64,000 bases of DNA from assembly GCA_003130845.1 (NCBI GenBank), contig QEXW01000075.1:1-64000 (forward strand), given 5' to 3'. This DNA is from Anaerolineae bacterium. Its GTDB lineage: Bacteria; Chloroflexota; Anaerolineae; Anaerolineales; Villigracilaceae. A model generated the notes under the pieces. That model saw nothing but the letters and a program-made list of their open reading frames with translations, did not search any database and was not told the DNA's origin. Positions 26,274-36,766 of this stretch are shown one piece after another. The translations under genes were made by a program, and so were the position numbers. Position 1 is the stretch's first letter; each line of letters starts with the position of its first letter.

Positions 26274-28504
26274 GGCCGGTAATGGAAGATGTAGGCCGTT
26301 TCCCATTCGGGGCGCGCCGGGTCGCGCAGGACGAGCGAGAAGCGGTCGAAGGCCAGGGCGGGCAGGGTGAACTCCAGCACCGGGCCGGGCTGGTTTTGCC
26401 CGGCAGGTGCGCCGGGGTGCAGCCAGGTGCCCATCAGAAACTCGCTTTCGCCGAAGACCAGCGTGGCTTGGGCTTCTCCGGCGGGCAGGTCGGTGAGCGA
26501 ATCGTTGAGCAAGAAGAGCTCGGCGCGGAAAATTTCGCCAGGCCGCCAGGAGAACTTCGGCACGCGCGCCGAGAGCAGAGACGGGCGCAGGGCCGCCGCC
26601 ACCGCCCGCAGCGCCGGTTTGGGGCGCGCCGGCCATCTGACCAGGCTGCCGTTGACCGCCGCCGGCCAGGGTTCGTTGAAACACCAGTTGAGCGCCAACG
26701 AGCAGACCGGCTTTTGTCGCCGGGCTTCCTCGAAGACGAAGCGCAACCCCTCGGCTTGCAGCCATTGACCTTGCGCCACCATTTGCTCTAGGCTCTCTGC
26801 CGGACCAAAGTACGATTCCTGGCGGTCCAGTTGCAGCCAAGCGTCTTTGCCCCAGGCGTCAAAGCCGTGCCGCACCTCCCAATGCGTGCCAGGGCGTGGC
26901 GGGAAGAGTTCCTGTGGCGGAATCAGTTGTCGGATGGTTTCCGAATCGGCCAGGCCCGGCACGCCGAATTCGGTGTAGGCCATGTAGCGCGCTTCGGCGA
27001 AATACTGAAAGACCTCGCGCCCATCCTCCAGTTTGAAGGTGTAACCGCCATGCGCCCAACCGCACAAGGGCGAAGTCGGCCAGAAGGGGCGGCCGGGGTC
27101 GAGGTCAAAGCAATTTCGGTCAAGCAGGCGCAGGGCCAAATCTTGGTCGGTCATGCGCGACCAGTTGTTGAACAGCTCGTTGCCGCCACACCACCAGGCC
27201 AGGCTGGCGCGGTGACGCAGGCGGCGGATGATGGAGCGCGATTCTTGGTCGAGAATTTCCAGGTAATGCGGGTCGTTTTCGTAGCGGGCGCAAGCCAGCG
27301 GGAACTCTTGCCAGACCATCAGCCCGCGCTCATCGCACAGGTCATAAAATTCATCCGGCGGTGTGACCGCCCCGCCCCACACGCGAATCAGGTTAAAGTG
27401 CGACTCTTGCGCCAGGTCGAGCAGCGGGCGGTAGGATTCGACGCTTAGCCGTCCGGGGAAAATATCCGGGCTGACCAGGTTCGAGCCTTTGCCGAAGACC
27501 ATCCGCCCGTTGACTTCCAGCGTCAGCGGCGGTTTGTGGCGGCTTTTGGGGAAGACTTCCAGTTCGGGGTCTTCCCACTGACCGGGGTACGTCGTTAGTC
27601 GAATGCGCCGGAAGCCGATGCGCGCTTCGGACTGACCCTGCGCCTGCCCCCGTTCATCGAGCAATTCCACCCGGCTGCGGTAGAGCGCCGCCGGGCCAAA
27701 GCCGTTCGGCCACCACAGTTCGGGCTGGTCGAGCGCGGCCTTCAGGGTCAGACGCACCTCGGAGCAGGGGGCTTCCTGTTGCAGGACAGGCTGTCCCTGT
27801 GGGTCGAAGAGCGTCCAGCGGATGAATCCATCGCCTGGCTGGCTGAGTTCCACATCTACAGAGATTTCGGCGTGGCGCAGGTCCTCGCTCAAGCGATAAA
27901 GCGTCTCGGCAGAACGCAGGTGACAGGCCGGGCGAATCTCCAGATACGTCTCGCGCCAAATGCCGAGCGGCACCAGGCGCGGGTGAAAATCCCAGCCGTA
28001 ACTGACCAGCGGCTTGGCGAACGTCACCACTTTGACCGGCTGAGAAACTTGCCACTGCGGCGCGGGGTGGACGAGAATCTCCAATGGCGCGCCGGGGCGG
28101 GCGGCTTCGGTTAAATCCAGTTCGATGGGCGTAAACATGCCCTCCTGGGTGTGGAGCGTGCGCCCATCCAGGCGGATTTCGCATTGGTAATCCACCCCGC
28201 TACACACCAAGAACAGGCGTTCGCCGGGCGCGAGGGGCGGGAAATCGAGCGCGGCGCGGTAGAGCCAGAAGGAATGCTCCATCCAGGCGTAATCGCGCGC
28301 CAGGACGATGCCGCCCTGGGCGCTGAAATGCGCTTCTTCACCCGCTTCCGTGCGGAGATATTCAACCGGCGGCCAGCCCTGGGCGCGCGCCCAGTCCAGT
28401 TGCACCGCGCCTGGCACTTCGGCAGGGACGAACGTTTCAGGCAGGCGGGCGGCTTCGGGGGTCGGGCCGACCTGAAAGGAGAGCGGGATGCGGCGTGGGG
28501 GCAT
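26270..28504 (-). CDS. beta-mannosidase-like glycoside hydrolase family 2
   Basis: This 744-residue protein has the GH2 order: sugar-binding jelly roll (about 1-170), Ig-like domain (about 180-290) and TIM barrel. The motif IRVWGGAVTPPDEFYDLCDERGLMVWQEF is typical of the beta-mannosidase branch. Acid/base is E443 (CGGNELFNNW), nucleophile E512 (YTEFGVPG). No signal peptide is seen, so it should trim mannosides in the cytoplasm. It follows the LacI gene after six bases and overlaps the GH30-like gene, forming one operon. Beta-galactosidase or glucuronidase activity is less likely. Confidence 0.85.
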   Translation of the reverse strand: MPPRRIPLSFQVGPTPEAARLPETFVPAEVPGAVQLDWARAQGWPPVEYLRTEAGEEAHFSAQGGIVLARDYAWMEHSFWLYRAALDFPPLAPGERLFLVCSGVDYQCEIRLDGRTLHTQEGMFTPIELDLTEAARPGAPLEILVHPAPQWQVSQPVKVVTFAKPLVSYGWDFHPRLVPLGIWRETYLEIRPACHLRSAETLYRLSEDLRHAEISVDVELSQPGDGFIRWTLFDPQGQPVLQQEAPCSEVRLTLKAALDQPELWWPNGFGPAALYRSRVELLDERGQAQGQSEARIGFRRIRLTTYPGQWEDPELEVFPKSRHKPPLTLEVNGRMVFGKGSNLVSPDIFPGRLSVESYRPLLDLAQESHFNLIRVWGGAVTPPDEFYDLCDERGLMVWQEFPLACARYENDPHYLEILDQESRSIIRRLRHRASLAWWCGGNELFNNWSRMTDQDLALRLLDRNCFDLDPGRPFWPTSPLCGWAHGGYTFKLEDGREVFQYFAEARYMAYTEFGVPGLADSETIRQLIPPQELFPPRPGTHWEVRHGFDAWGKDAWLQLDRQESYFGPAESLEQMVAQGQWLQAEGLRFVFEEARRQKPVCSLALNWCFNEPWPAAVNGSLVRWPARPKPALRAVAAALRPSLLSARVPKFSWRPGEIFRAELFLLNDSLTDLPAGEAQATLVFGESEFLMGTWLHPGAPAGQNQPGPVLEFTLPALAFDRFSLVLRDPARPEWETAYIFHYRP

Positions 28505-28510
28505 GCAGAC

Positions 28511-29545
28511 TCACTTTGCGGGGGGCGGGGCGGTGCTTTCGCGCACCATCAGTTTGGGGAAGATGATGCGCTGATGCGGGGCCTGCCGTGAATTTTCGAT
28601 GAGCGAGAGCAGATGCTGAACGGCGTTGGTGCCGAGCGCGTAGTAATCTTGCTGGACGGTGGTCAGCGGCGGGGTGCAATGCCGGGCAAAATCCAAGTCA
28701 TCGAAACCGGTCACGGAAATATCCTGCGGCACGCGCAACCCGGCCTCGTGAATGGCATGGATAGCGCCCAGCGCGGTTTCGTCGTTAGCGCACACCAAGG
28801 CGGTGAAGGGGGCTTTGGCGCGCTCAGCCAACATGCGGCGGGTGATTTCGTAGCCAACATCCATCGTGAAGTTGCCGCTCTCGCTCAGCAGGGGCTGCAG
28901 GCCCTGCGCGCCGAGCAGTTCGCGCAAGGTTTCGTGGCGGATACGGGCGTCTTCGTATTTATCAATCGTGCCGCTGATTTCGGCAAAATGGCGGTGTCCT
29001 ACATCGAGCAAGTGTTTCACAACCTGACGCATGCCGTATTCCTGGTCTATCAGCACCGAGTTGGTCTCGTAGCCCATGCTGCAGCCGACAATCACGACCG
29101 GTGTGCCGGAGACGATTTTGAGCAGTTCGGCGTACGACATTCCGCGCCAGGGCATGACCAGCAGCAAGCCATCCACCTGGCTGGCGATGATTTCGCTCAA
29201 CTTTTGGCGCAGTTCTGGCACGGAGTAGGTCTCGTGCAGGGTGGTCAGCCGCAATTGATAGCCGGCGGTGTAGGCGGCTTCTTCCATGGAGGGAATCATG
29301 CGCACGTTGTATTTATCGCACACTAGCACATGCACCGCGTGCGAGCGGCCGGTCACCAGGCTGCGCGCGGCGCGGTTGGGGCGGTAGTTGAGTTCTTCGA
29401 TGGCTTTCCGCACCTTTTCCAGCGTGTGCGGGGCCACGTTGGGCATGTTGTTGATGACGCGCGAGACAGTTTGATACGAAACGCCGGCGCGTCGGGCAAC
29501 GTCTTCGAGGGTGGGGGGAGCGGAATCGGGTTTAGGAGGCATCAT
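28511..29545 (-). CDS. LacI-family transcriptional repressor
   Basis: This 344-residue regulator has an N-terminal LacI helix-turn-helix (about 10-55; LEDVARRAGVSYQTVSRVIN, then the NYRPN hinge) and a periplasmic-binding-like effector domain. It should respond to a sugar released by the hydrolases around it. Its promoter on the minus strand is TTGTCA (29615-29620), 17 bases, TATACT (29592-29597), and one operator-like site (29577-29588) covers the predicted transcription start, so autorepression is likely. Two adjacent ATGs follow AGGAAGAA; the first, at 29545, is used. Confidence 0.92.
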   Translation of the reverse strand: MMPPKPDSAPPTLEDVARRAGVSYQTVSRVINNMPNVAPHTLEKVRKAIEELNYRPNRAARSLVTGRSHAVHVLVCDKYNVRMIPSMEEAAYTAGYQLRLTTLHETYSVPELRQKLSEIIASQVDGLLLVMPWRGMSYAELLKIVSGTPVVIVGCSMGYETNSVLIDQEYGMRQVVKHLLDVGHRHFAEISGTIDKYEDARIRHETLRELLGAQGLQPLLSESGNFTMDVGYEITRRMLAERAKAPFTALVCANDETALGAIHAIHEAGLRVPQDISVTGFDDLDFARHCTPPLTTVQQDYYALGTNAVQHLLSLIENSRQAPHQRIIFPKLMVRESTAPPPAK

Positions 29546-29576
29546 TTCTTCCTGTTTTAGAATGAAAAAAACATAA

Positions 29577-29588
29577 GAGCGTTCACAC
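29577..29588. promoter_or_regulatory. LacI-type operator 1 (over lacI-family start site)
   Basis: GAGCGTTCACAC contains the near-palindrome TGAA CG CTCA (read on the minus strand) with the central CG usual for LacI-family sites. It lies just downstream of the -10 box of the regulator gene. An identical 12-mer occurs at 29715-29726. Confidence 0.6.
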
Positions 29589-29591
29589 AAT

Positions 29592-29620
29592 AGTATAGTA
29601 CAATTCACATAGAATGACAA
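29592..29620 (-). promoter_or_regulatory. promoter of the LacI-family gene
   Basis: On the minus strand: -35 TTGTCA (29620-29615), 17-base spacer, -10 TATACT (29597-29592). Confidence 0.7.
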
Positions 29621-29714
29621 ATTTTTATTCTTTATGTCGTCAAAATTGGTTAATTCTACCCAAATCTGGCGTATTTTTTAGAGAATTTAGATGGTAGTGC
29701 TTAAAAAAGCTGAT

Positions 29715-29726
29715 GAGCGTTCACAC
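29715..29726. promoter_or_regulatory. LacI-type operator 2 (upstream of GH3 gene)
   Basis: This is the second exact copy of GAGCGTTCACAC, 138 bases from the first and about 35 bases upstream of a possible -10 TATACT (29760-29765) for the GH3 gene. The spacing is close to 13 helical turns, so DNA looping is possible. Confidence 0.6.
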
Positions 29727-29810
29727 CCTTTCTAAATCCTTCTCGGATGTGCGCCCCAATATACTACGGTTTATAGCACCCTTTCAATCTTTTTCTTTGC
29801 AGGAGTTTGC

Positions 29811-32066
29811 ATGTCTCATCCTTGGCCCTATCTTGACCCAAATCTACCGGTCGAAGAGCGCATCGCCGATTTGCTGGCGCGCATGACGCTGGCCGAAAAA
29901 TGCGCCCAACTGCATAGCGATTTTGGCTTGGAAATGCCCGGCAATCAACCCTTGCTGAACCGCTTGCGCCAGAATTTTCCGCATGGGGTGGGAATTGTCA
30001 ATTCGTATCATCGCGGGTTGGATACCCGTCAGAGCGTGCGGTTTGTCAATGAAGTGCAGCGTTATTTGCGAGAAGAAACCCGCCTGGGCATTCCGGCCTT
30101 GATGTTTGGCGAAGGGTTGCATGGTTACATGGCAAACGAAGCGACCAGTTTTCCGCAGGCCATTGGGCTGGCTTCGGCTTGGGACCCGGCGTTGCACGAG
30201 CGCATTTTCAGCGCGGTAGCGCGCGAAATGCGGGCGCGCGGGGCGCATTACGTCCTTTCGCCCGTGCTGGATGTGGCCCGCGACCCACGCTGGGGGCGCA
30301 CCGAGGAAACCTACGGCGAAGACCCTTATCTCATCGCGCGGCTGGGCGTGGCGGCGGTGCGCGGCTTTCAGGGGGAACGCTTCAGCGGCGCGCCCGATAA
30401 GGTGCTGGCGACCGCCAAGCACTTCTGCGCACACGGCCAACCCGAAGGCGGCACGAACTGCGCCCCGGCCAATTACGCCGAGCGCACCCTGCGCGAGGAA
30501 CTCTTCGCGCCCTTCGAGGCGGTCGTGCGCCAGGCGAACATCGGGGCGGTGATGGCTTCGTACAACGAAATCAACGGCATCCCCTCGCACGTCAACCACT
30601 GGCTGCTCAAAGACCTGTTGCGCGGCGAATGGGGCTTTGAAGGCTTCGTCATCTCCGATGGCTGGGGCGTGGACGACCTGTACCGCCTGCACTTTGTGGC
30701 CGCCGATGCCGCCGAAGCGGCGCAAAAAGCCATGCTGAGCGGCGTGGATGCCGAACTGGGGCAGTGTTTCCGAACGCTGGAGCAGGCGGTCGAGGCGGGC
30801 AAATTCCCGCTCGAACGGCTAGATGCGGCCGTGGCAAACATCCTGCGCGTCAAGTTCCTGCTGGGGCTGTTCGAGCATCCTTTTGTGGACGAAGAAACCG
30901 CCGTCCGCATCACCAACTGTCCCGAACACCGCGCTCTGGCGCTGGAGGCCGCTCGCAAGTCCATTGTCTTGCTCAAGAACCAGGGCGGCTTGCTTCCCCT
31001 CGATAAGTCGAAACTGCGCTCGCTGGCTGTCATTGGGCCAAATGCCGCGGCGGTGCGGCTGGGCGGCTACAGCGGCAACCCGCTGCAGCCGGTTTCGGTG
31101 CTGGATGGAATCCGCCAAAAAGCAGGCGACAGCCTCGAAATCCTGTACGCCGAAGGCTGCGGCCTGACCCAAGCCGCCGGTACGGCCGCAGAACTGTGGG
31201 TGAAGGATGAAGTCCTGCCCGTCGACCCGGCGCGGGACGCGGAACTGATTGCCTCAGCCGTGCAGACCGCCCAAAAAGCGGATGTCGTCCTGCTCGTGCT
31301 GGGCGACAACGAACAAACCTGCCGCGAGGGCTGGTCAGTCAATCACCTGGGCGACCGTGACAGCCTAGACCTGCCCGGCAGGCAGGAGGAACTGCTGCGG
31401 GCGGTCTATGCCACCGGCAAGCCGGTCATTCTCTTGCTCATCAACGGGCGCCCCGCCAGCATCAACTTTGCCGCCGAACACGTTCCGGCCATTCTCGAAG
31501 GCTGGTATCTTGGGCAGGAGGGCGGTCATGCGGTTGCTGAAGTTTTATTTGGCGAGACCAACCCCGGCGGCAAACTGCCCATCACTTTTCCGCGTTCGGT
31601 GGGGCAAATCCCGGCCTATTACTATCACAAACCCTCGGCGCGGCGCGGCTACCTGTTCAGCGAGATACAACCGCTCTTCCCCTTTGGGCATGGGCTGAGT
31701 TACACCACCTTCGCCTATGGCGAACCGCGCCTGGATAAAGCCACTCTCCGCCCCGGCGAAACCGCCACCCTGACGGTGGAAGTGACCAACACGGGAGAGC
31801 GCGCCGGCGATGAAGTCGTGCAACTCTACATTCGGGATGTCTTAAGCGAGCGCGTCACCCGTCCGGTGAAACTGCTCAAAGGCTTCCAGCGCATCACGCT
31901 CCAGCCAGGCGAGACCCGCGCGGTATCCTTCCCGGTCGGCCCGGAACAGTTGCAATTCCTGGGCGAAGACATGCGCCCGGTGGTCGAACCCGGCGAGTTT
32001 CTCTTGATGGTCGGTGGCAGTTCTGAAACGGTCTGCCAGGTTGCTCTGCATGTGATTGCTGGCTGA
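29811..32066 (+). CDS. glycoside hydrolase family 3 beta-glucosidase/beta-xylosidase
   Basis: This 751-residue enzyme has the full GH3 set: TIM barrel (about 1-340), alpha/beta sandwich (about 370-600) and a C-terminal fibronectin type III-like domain (about 650-740). The nucleophile is D283 in VISDGWGVDDL; KHFCAHG and the catalytic-region stretch LGDNEQTCREGW also fit. There is no signal peptide, so it probably hydrolyses imported beta-linked oligosaccharides. The start follows AGGAG closely. It is divergent from the LacI gene, with operators between. Confidence 0.9.
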   Translation: MSHPWPYLDPNLPVEERIADLLARMTLAEKCAQLHSDFGLEMPGNQPLLNRLRQNFPHGVGIVNSYHRGLDTRQSVRFVNEVQRYLREETRLGIPALMFGEGLHGYMANEATSFPQAIGLASAWDPALHERIFSAVAREMRARGAHYVLSPVLDVARDPRWGRTEETYGEDPYLIARLGVAAVRGFQGERFSGAPDKVLATAKHFCAHGQPEGGTNCAPANYAERTLREELFAPFEAVVRQANIGAVMASYNEINGIPSHVNHWLLKDLLRGEWGFEGFVISDGWGVDDLYRLHFVAADAAEAAQKAMLSGVDAELGQCFRTLEQAVEAGKFPLERLDAAVANILRVKFLLGLFEHPFVDEETAVRITNCPEHRALALEAARKSIVLLKNQGGLLPLDKSKLRSLAVIGPNAAAVRLGGYSGNPLQPVSVLDGIRQKAGDSLEILYAEGCGLTQAAGTAAELWVKDEVLPVDPARDAELIASAVQTAQKADVVLLVLGDNEQTCREGWSVNHLGDRDSLDLPGRQEELLRAVYATGKPVILLLINGRPASINFAAEHVPAILEGWYLGQEGGHAVAEVLFGETNPGGKLPITFPRSVGQIPAYYYHKPSARRGYLFSEIQPLFPFGHGLSYTTFAYGEPRLDKATLRPGETATLTVEVTNTGERAGDEVVQLYIRDVLSERVTRPVKLLKGFQRITLQPGETRAVSFPVGPEQLQFLGEDMRPVVEPGEFLLMVGGSSETVCQVALHVIAG

Positions 32067-32207
32067 TTCGCGATGAACCGCCCATTTGTGCTGGCTTTGG
32101 CCGATACCGCGCCAGCCCGACCGAAAGTATTCTCTGTCCTGCTATGTACGACCTGGCCGGAGAGAAAACGCACATTTGTAACATGACCTCTCTATTCAGA
32201 ACATAAC

Positions 32208-33212
32208 ATGACCTACTACGGCTTCAACTTCCTATGGATGTTCTCCTCCTGGCGCGGCAGGCCTGCCCAGCCGCCCGATGAGCGCGCCCTCGACTTCCTG
32301 GCTGCCTTTGGATTCAACTTCGTGCGCATTCCCACCGATTACCGCTTCTGGACGCGCGATTTCGACTACTTCCACCCCGACGAATCGGTCTGGGAGAAAA
32401 TCGATTCTTACCTGACCGCCTGCCGTGCGCGCGGCTTGCACATGAGCCTGAACTTTCACCGCGCGCCCGGCTACTGCATTAACGGGAACAACCTTGAAAA
32501 GCACAACCTGTGGACGGATGAACTGGCCCAAGACGCCTTCGTCTTCCTGTGGGAATGCTTTGCCCGCCGCTACCGGGATGTTCCGGCCTCCGATTTGAGT
32601 TTTGACCTGCTCAACGAACCGCCCAACCCCGGTCAATACGGCCTGACGCGCGAAAATCACGCCGCCCTCATGCGCCGCACGGTGGCCGCCATCCGCGCCA
32701 TCAGTCCACACCGCCCGATTCAGATTGACGGCCTGGGCGGCGGTCACCTGGCTATGCCCGAATTGGCCGACCTGGACGTGATTCACAGCGGACGCGGCTA
32801 CCAGCCGATGAACCTGAGCCATTGGGGCGCACGCTGGTGGCGAGGCTGGCAGGTCTGCCCCGCGCCGCCCACCTACCCCGGCGCCGTGTGGGACGGCAAA
32901 ACCTGGAACCGTGACACGCTGCGCGAGTTCTACCAACCCTGGCGCGAAGTGCAAGCCGCCGGGCGCCCGATTCACATCGGCGAGTTCGGCTGCTACAACA
33001 ACATCGAAAACGACATCGCCCTGGCCTGGTTTGCCGATTTGCTCAGCCTATATCGCGAGTTTGGCTGGGGCTACAGTTTGTGGACCTTTGAAGGCGCCTT
33101 TGGCATTGTTCATCACGGACGCCCCGGCACCACCTACGAAAAAGTGGGCGGCTACCGCCACGTGGACCGCCGCCTGCTCGATTTGCTCCTCGAAAACCGT
33201 ATTCAGAACTGA
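32208..33212 (+). CDS. glycoside hydrolase family 5 (cellulase-like) enzyme
   Basis: This 334-residue TIM-barrel enzyme has predicted acid/base E137 (DLLNEPPN) and nucleophile E259 (IGEFGC). The FNFVRIPTDYRFW stretch is typical of GH5. There is no signal peptide. It should cleave beta-1,4-linked glucan or mannan oligosaccharides, but GH5 is broad. It starts 142 bases after the GH3 gene, and the ribosome site is weak, so it may be read from the GH3 transcript. Confidence 0.88.
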   Translation: MTYYGFNFLWMFSSWRGRPAQPPDERALDFLAAFGFNFVRIPTDYRFWTRDFDYFHPDESVWEKIDSYLTACRARGLHMSLNFHRAPGYCINGNNLEKHNLWTDELAQDAFVFLWECFARRYRDVPASDLSFDLLNEPPNPGQYGLTRENHAALMRRTVAAIRAISPHRPIQIDGLGGGHLAMPELADLDVIHSGRGYQPMNLSHWGARWWRGWQVCPAPPTYPGAVWDGKTWNRDTLREFYQPWREVQAAGRPIHIGEFGCYNNIENDIALAWFADLLSLYREFGWGYSLWTFEGAFGIVHHGRPGTTYEKVGGYRHVDRRLLDLLLENRIQN

Positions 33213-33219
33213 TTCCTTG

Positions 33220-33290
33220 CTCTCTCTTGCCCCTCTCCTAGCGGGACGCGTGCCACACAGTGGTAAAGGGGCAGGGATGAGGGAAACCAC
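33220..33290. repeat. degenerate nested C-rich/G-rich repeat
   Basis: TTGCCCCTCTCC is followed after about 35 bases by GGGGCAGGGATGAGGG. The arms are partly complementary and match the repeat family seen at 10.5, 39.4 and 40.6 kb. It fills most of the gap between the GH5 and epimerase genes and supplies the GAGGGA before the next start. Confidence 0.5.
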
Positions 33291-33295
33291 TCGCT

Positions 33296-34492
33296 ATGAA
33301 CTACTTCCATGACCTTTCCCCCCGTCTGCGCGCCGAACTGACCGAGAACATCCTCCCGTTTTGGATGAAACACGCCCCAGACCCTGAACACGGCGGCTTT
33401 CACGGCGCCATCGCCAACGACCTGCGCGTTTTCCCAGAAGCGCCGCGCTCGGCCATCTTGTGCGCCCGCATTCTATGGACTTTTTCCGCCGCCTATCGGC
33501 ATTTTGGCGCGCCGGAATATCGCCAGATGGCCGATTACGCCTACCAAACCCTAACCGGCCCCTTCTGGGACCTGGAATGCGGCGGCGTCTATTGGAGCCT
33601 GAAGCCGGATGGCACGCCGCTCGACCCGCGAAAACACCATTACGCCCAGGCCTTTGCCATTTACGGGTTGAGCGAATACGTCCGCGCTACGCAAAGCGCA
33701 CAGGCCAAAGCGCTGGCTTGCGAACTGTTTGACCTGCTGGAAACTCACGCCTTCGACCCCGTTCACGGCGGCTACACCGAAGGCAGCAGCCGCGAGTGGG
33801 GCGCGCTGGCCGATATGCGCCTGAGCGCCAAAGACCTGAACAGCCGCAAATCCATGAACACCCTCTTGCACATCCTAGAAGCCTACACCAACCTGCTGCG
33901 CATTTGGGATGAGCCGCGCCTGAGACATGCGCACCGCGCCCTGCTCGAAACCTTTGCCGAAAAAGTCTATGACTCCCAAACCGGCCACCTGCGCCTGTTC
34001 TTCGATGACGCCTGGAACTCGCTCCTGCCGCTCGATTCCTATGGCCACGACATCGAGGCTTCCTGGCTGATGTGGGAGGCCGCCACAATGCACCTCGACC
34101 CGGCCCTGCACGAGCGCATTCGCCCTGCAGTGCTGGGCTTGGCCGAAAGCGTGTACCGCGAAGGCCGCGATTCGGATGGCAGCCTGCTCTACGAAGGACT
34201 TCCCGGCAAAATTCACGATGATAGCAAGCAATGGTGGGCGCAAGTCGAAGCGCTGGTCGGGTTCGCCAACGCGTACGAGTTGACCGGTGACTCAAAATTT
34301 GCCGCCGCCGTCGAGCAGGTCTGGCGCTTCATCGAAACCCATCTCATAGACCGCGTTCACGGCGACTGGTTCAAAGAGACCGACCGCGCCGGGCGGGTCA
34401 ACCCCCGTCACATGAAAGCCGGTTTTTGGGATTGCCCCTACCATCACAGCCGCGCCTGTTTCGAGTTAATCGAACGCGGCGCGAATCTCTGA
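33296..34492 (+). CDS. AGE-family epimerase (cellobiose 2-epimerase-like)
   Basis: This 398-residue (alpha/alpha)6-barrel protein belongs to the N-acylglucosamine 2-epimerase superfamily. The opening ([28 protein letters not shown]), [12 protein letters not shown] and the late segment [17 protein letters not shown] are characteristic of cellobiose 2-epimerases, which turn the reducing glucose of beta-1,4 disaccharides into mannose. Neighbouring GH5, GH3 and GH2 genes fit processing of gluco- or mannodisaccharides. Mannose isomerase activity is the alternative. Confidence 0.85.
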   Translation: MNYFHDLSPRLRAELTENILPFWMKHAPDPEHGGFHGAIANDLRVFPEAPRSAILCARILWTFSAAYRHFGAPEYRQMADYAYQTLTGPFWDLECGGVYWSLKPDGTPLDPRKHHYAQAFAIYGLSEYVRATQSAQAKALACELFDLLETHAFDPVHGGYTEGSSREWGALADMRLSAKDLNSRKSMNTLLHILEAYTNLLRIWDEPRLRHAHRALLETFAEKVYDSQTGHLRLFFDDAWNSLLPLDSYGHDIEASWLMWEAATMHLDPALHERIRPAVLGLAESVYREGRDSDGSLLYEGLPGKIHDDSKQWWAQVEALVGFANAYELTGDSKFAAAVEQVWRFIETHLIDRVHGDWFKETDRAGRVNPRHMKAGFWDCPYHHSRACFELIERGANL

Positions 34493-34523
34493 TTTGTTAC
34501 AGACCCCGAAAGGAACTCATCCC

Positions 34524-35867
34524 ATGTCCTCCCTCCCCCGCATCCGCGTCTCTGAAAACCGCCGTTTCCTCGTCACCGAGACGGGCGAACCCTTCTTCTG
34601 GCTGGGCGATACCGCCTGGGAACTCTTCCACCGCCTGACCATGCCGGAAGCCGAACACTACCTGGAAGTGCGCCGTCAGCAAGGCTTCAACGTCATCCAG
34701 GCCGTCATCCTGGCCGAACATGATGGCCTGCGCACGCCCAACGCCAACGGCCACATCCCTCTGCTGGGCGACGACCCCACCCGCCCCAACGAGTTCTACT
34801 TCCGCCATGTGGACGCGGTCATCCGCCTGGCTGCCCAAAAAGGACTGTACATCGGCCTGCTGCCCACCTGGGGAGATAAAGTCTGCGGCGAATACTGGGG
34901 CACCGGGCCAGCCGTCTTCAACCTTGAGAATGCCCGCATTTATGGCAAATTTCTGGGAGAACGCTATCGGAACGATACCAACATCCTATGGATTTTGGGC
35001 GGCGACCGCCCCGCCGAGGGCTATGAAGACATTTGGGCGGCGATGGCAGAGGGGATTACTGAAGGACTGGGCTTTAAGCCTTTCATGACCTACCACCCGC
35101 GCGGTGGAGCCAGTTCCTCCGCCTGGCTGCACCAGGCCGAATGGCTGGATATGAACATGCTGCAATCCGGCCACTGCCTGGTGGACGCGCCCAACTGGGA
35201 CATGATTCGCGCCGACTACGAGCGCCAACCCGTCAAACCGGTGCTGGACGGCGAACCGAATTATGAACATCACCCGATTGACCCCTACATCCGCCCCTGG
35301 AAGCCCGAATATGGCCGCTACACCGATTACGATGTGCGCAAGCAGGCCTACCGCGCCGTCTTTGCGGGCGCCTGCGGTCACACCTACGGCAGTCACTCCA
35401 TCTGGCAGATGTACGCGCCGCGCTACGCTCCGACTACCTTTGCCTCGCCCTATTGGGATGAAGCCATTTATGGGCCGGGCGCGCGCCAGATGGTTCACCT
35501 GAAGAATCTCATGCTCTCGCGCCCGTATCTCACCCGCATCCCGGCCCCCGACCTGCTGCCAAACGTCACCCCGCCGCCCCCGCCCGCCGACCTGACTCAG
35601 CAAGATGACCGGGTCAACCCCCTGCGGGCCGCTTACCCCGTCGCCACCCGCGATAGCGAAAGCCGCTATGGGCTGGTTTATTTCCCGTTGGCGGGACAAA
35701 GCCTCGAGGTGGATTTACGTCTGCTGGCCGGGCCGGTCAAAGCCCAATGGTTCGACCCGCGCGAGGGCAGGTATCACTTCGCGGGTGAACATCCCCAAGA
35801 AATTGTCACTTTCACCTCCCCGCTCGGCGGCCCCGATTGGGTGCTGGTGTTGGATGTGCAGCCATGA
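34524..35867 (+). CDS. GH140-like (DUF4038) apiosidase-like glycoside hydrolase
   Basis: This 447-residue protein has the DUF4038 barrel (about 15-350), with [26 protein letters not shown] and [14 protein letters not shown] small beta domain at the C-terminus resembles the putative collagen-binding domain that usually follows it (about 355-447). The founding GH140 enzyme cleaves apiose from rhamnogalacturonan II, so a pectin side-chain role is plausible, but many relatives are untested. The ATG at 34524 follows AAAGGAAC. Its stop overlaps the next start (ATGA). Confidence 0.8.
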   Translation: MSSLPRIRVSENRRFLVTETGEPFFWLGDTAWELFHRLTMPEAEHYLEVRRQQGFNVIQAVILAEHDGLRTPNANGHIPLLGDDPTRPNEFYFRHVDAVIRLAAQKGLYIGLLPTWGDKVCGEYWGTGPAVFNLENARIYGKFLGERYRNDTNILWILGGDRPAEGYEDIWAAMAEGITEGLGFKPFMTYHPRGGASSSAWLHQAEWLDMNMLQSGHCLVDAPNWDMIRADYERQPVKPVLDGEPNYEHHPIDPYIRPWKPEYGRYTDYDVRKQAYRAVFAGACGHTYGSHSIWQMYAPRYAPTTFASPYWDEAIYGPGARQMVHLKNLMLSRPYLTRIPAPDLLPNVTPPPPPADLTQQDDRVNPLRAAYPVATRDSESRYGLVYFPLAGQSLEVDLRLLAGPVKAQWFDPREGRYHFAGEHPQEIVTFTSPLGGPDWVLVLDVQP

Positions 35868-36766
35868 GCAAAATCCCGGTCATCCTCGATACCGACATCG
35901 GCACGGACATTGACGACACCTGGGCGCTGACCATGCTCCTGAACTGCCCGGAGCTTGACCTGCGGTTGATTAACACCGTCAGCGGCGACACAACCTATCG
36001 CGCGCATCTCACCGCCAAATTCCTGCAAGCCGCCGGGCGGACGGAGATTCCCATCGGCATTGGCCTTGGCAGCCCTGAAGGTTCGCTCAACTTCCAACAG
36101 CCCTGGCTGGATGGATTTGACGTTGATTCCTACCCAGGCACGATTTACCCGGATGGGGTGCAGGCCATGCTGGAGGTGATTGCCGCCTCCCCGCAGCCGG
36201 TGACCGTTATCTCGATTGGCGTCGCCACCAACATTGCCCGCGCGCTGGAACGGAATCCTGATATTGCCAGCAAGTGCCGCTTTGTGGGCATGCACGGCAG
36301 CGTTCACCTGGGCTATGGCGGCGCGCCGGGGGCTGTGCCAGAAGCCAACGTGCGCTACGATGTCCAGGCGCTGCGCAATGTGTTCGCCGCGCCCTGGCTG
36401 GAGAAAATCATCACCCCGCTCGATACCTGCGGCCTGGTCGTGCTGGAGGGTGAACGCTACCAGAAGGTGTACCGCTCTCAAAATCCGGCGCTGCGCGCGC
36501 TCATCGAAAACTACGAAATCTGGTCAAAGTTGGTCACGTGGATGACGGTGGATTACACCGACTCGAAATCCTCCACCCTGTTCGACACGGTCGCCATCTA
36601 CCTGGCCTACAGTTTCGACCTGCTCGAAATGGAAAACATCCGCCTGCGCATCACCGATGACGGCCTGACCCTGCCCGACCCCGCCGGTGACGAAGTGCTG
36701 GCCGCCCTGCGTTGGCGCGACCTGGACGCCTTCTACGACCACCTGCTCGAAAGGCTGAAGCCATGA
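35864..36766 (+). CDS. nucleoside hydrolase family protein
   Basis: This 300-residue protein has the calcium-binding family signature [10 protein letters not shown] near the N-terminus (about 8-17) and the usual overall length. Classical members split the N-glycosidic bond of nucleosides. It overlaps both neighbours by four bases (ATGA on each side), sitting between a GH140-like and a GH28 gene. That tight coupling suggests it acts on a polysaccharide-derived glycoside or ribosyl-like sugar rather than in nucleotide salvage; this is inference. Confidence 0.82.
   Translation: MSKIPVILDTDIGTDIDDTWALTMLLNCPELDLRLINTVSGDTTYRAHLTAKFLQAAGRTEIPIGIGLGSPEGSLNFQQPWLDGFDVDSYPGTIYPDGVQAMLEVIAASPQPVTVISIGVATNIARALERNPDIASKCRFVGMHGSVHLGYGGAPGAVPEANVRYDVQALRNVFAAPWLEKIITPLDTCGLVVLEGERYQKVYRSQNPALRALIENYEIWSKLVTWMTVDYTDSKSSTLFDTVAIYLAYSFDLLEMENIRLRITDDGLTLPDPAGDEVLAALRWRDLDAFYDHLLERLKP

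Noticed and set aside
26274-26840. Upstream extension of the GH30-like frame by about 190 residues, to 1401 in total
   Set aside because: It lies wholly within the GH2 gene on the same strand in another frame, has no family features, and the ATG at 26273 overlaps the GH2 stop as expected for coupled genes.
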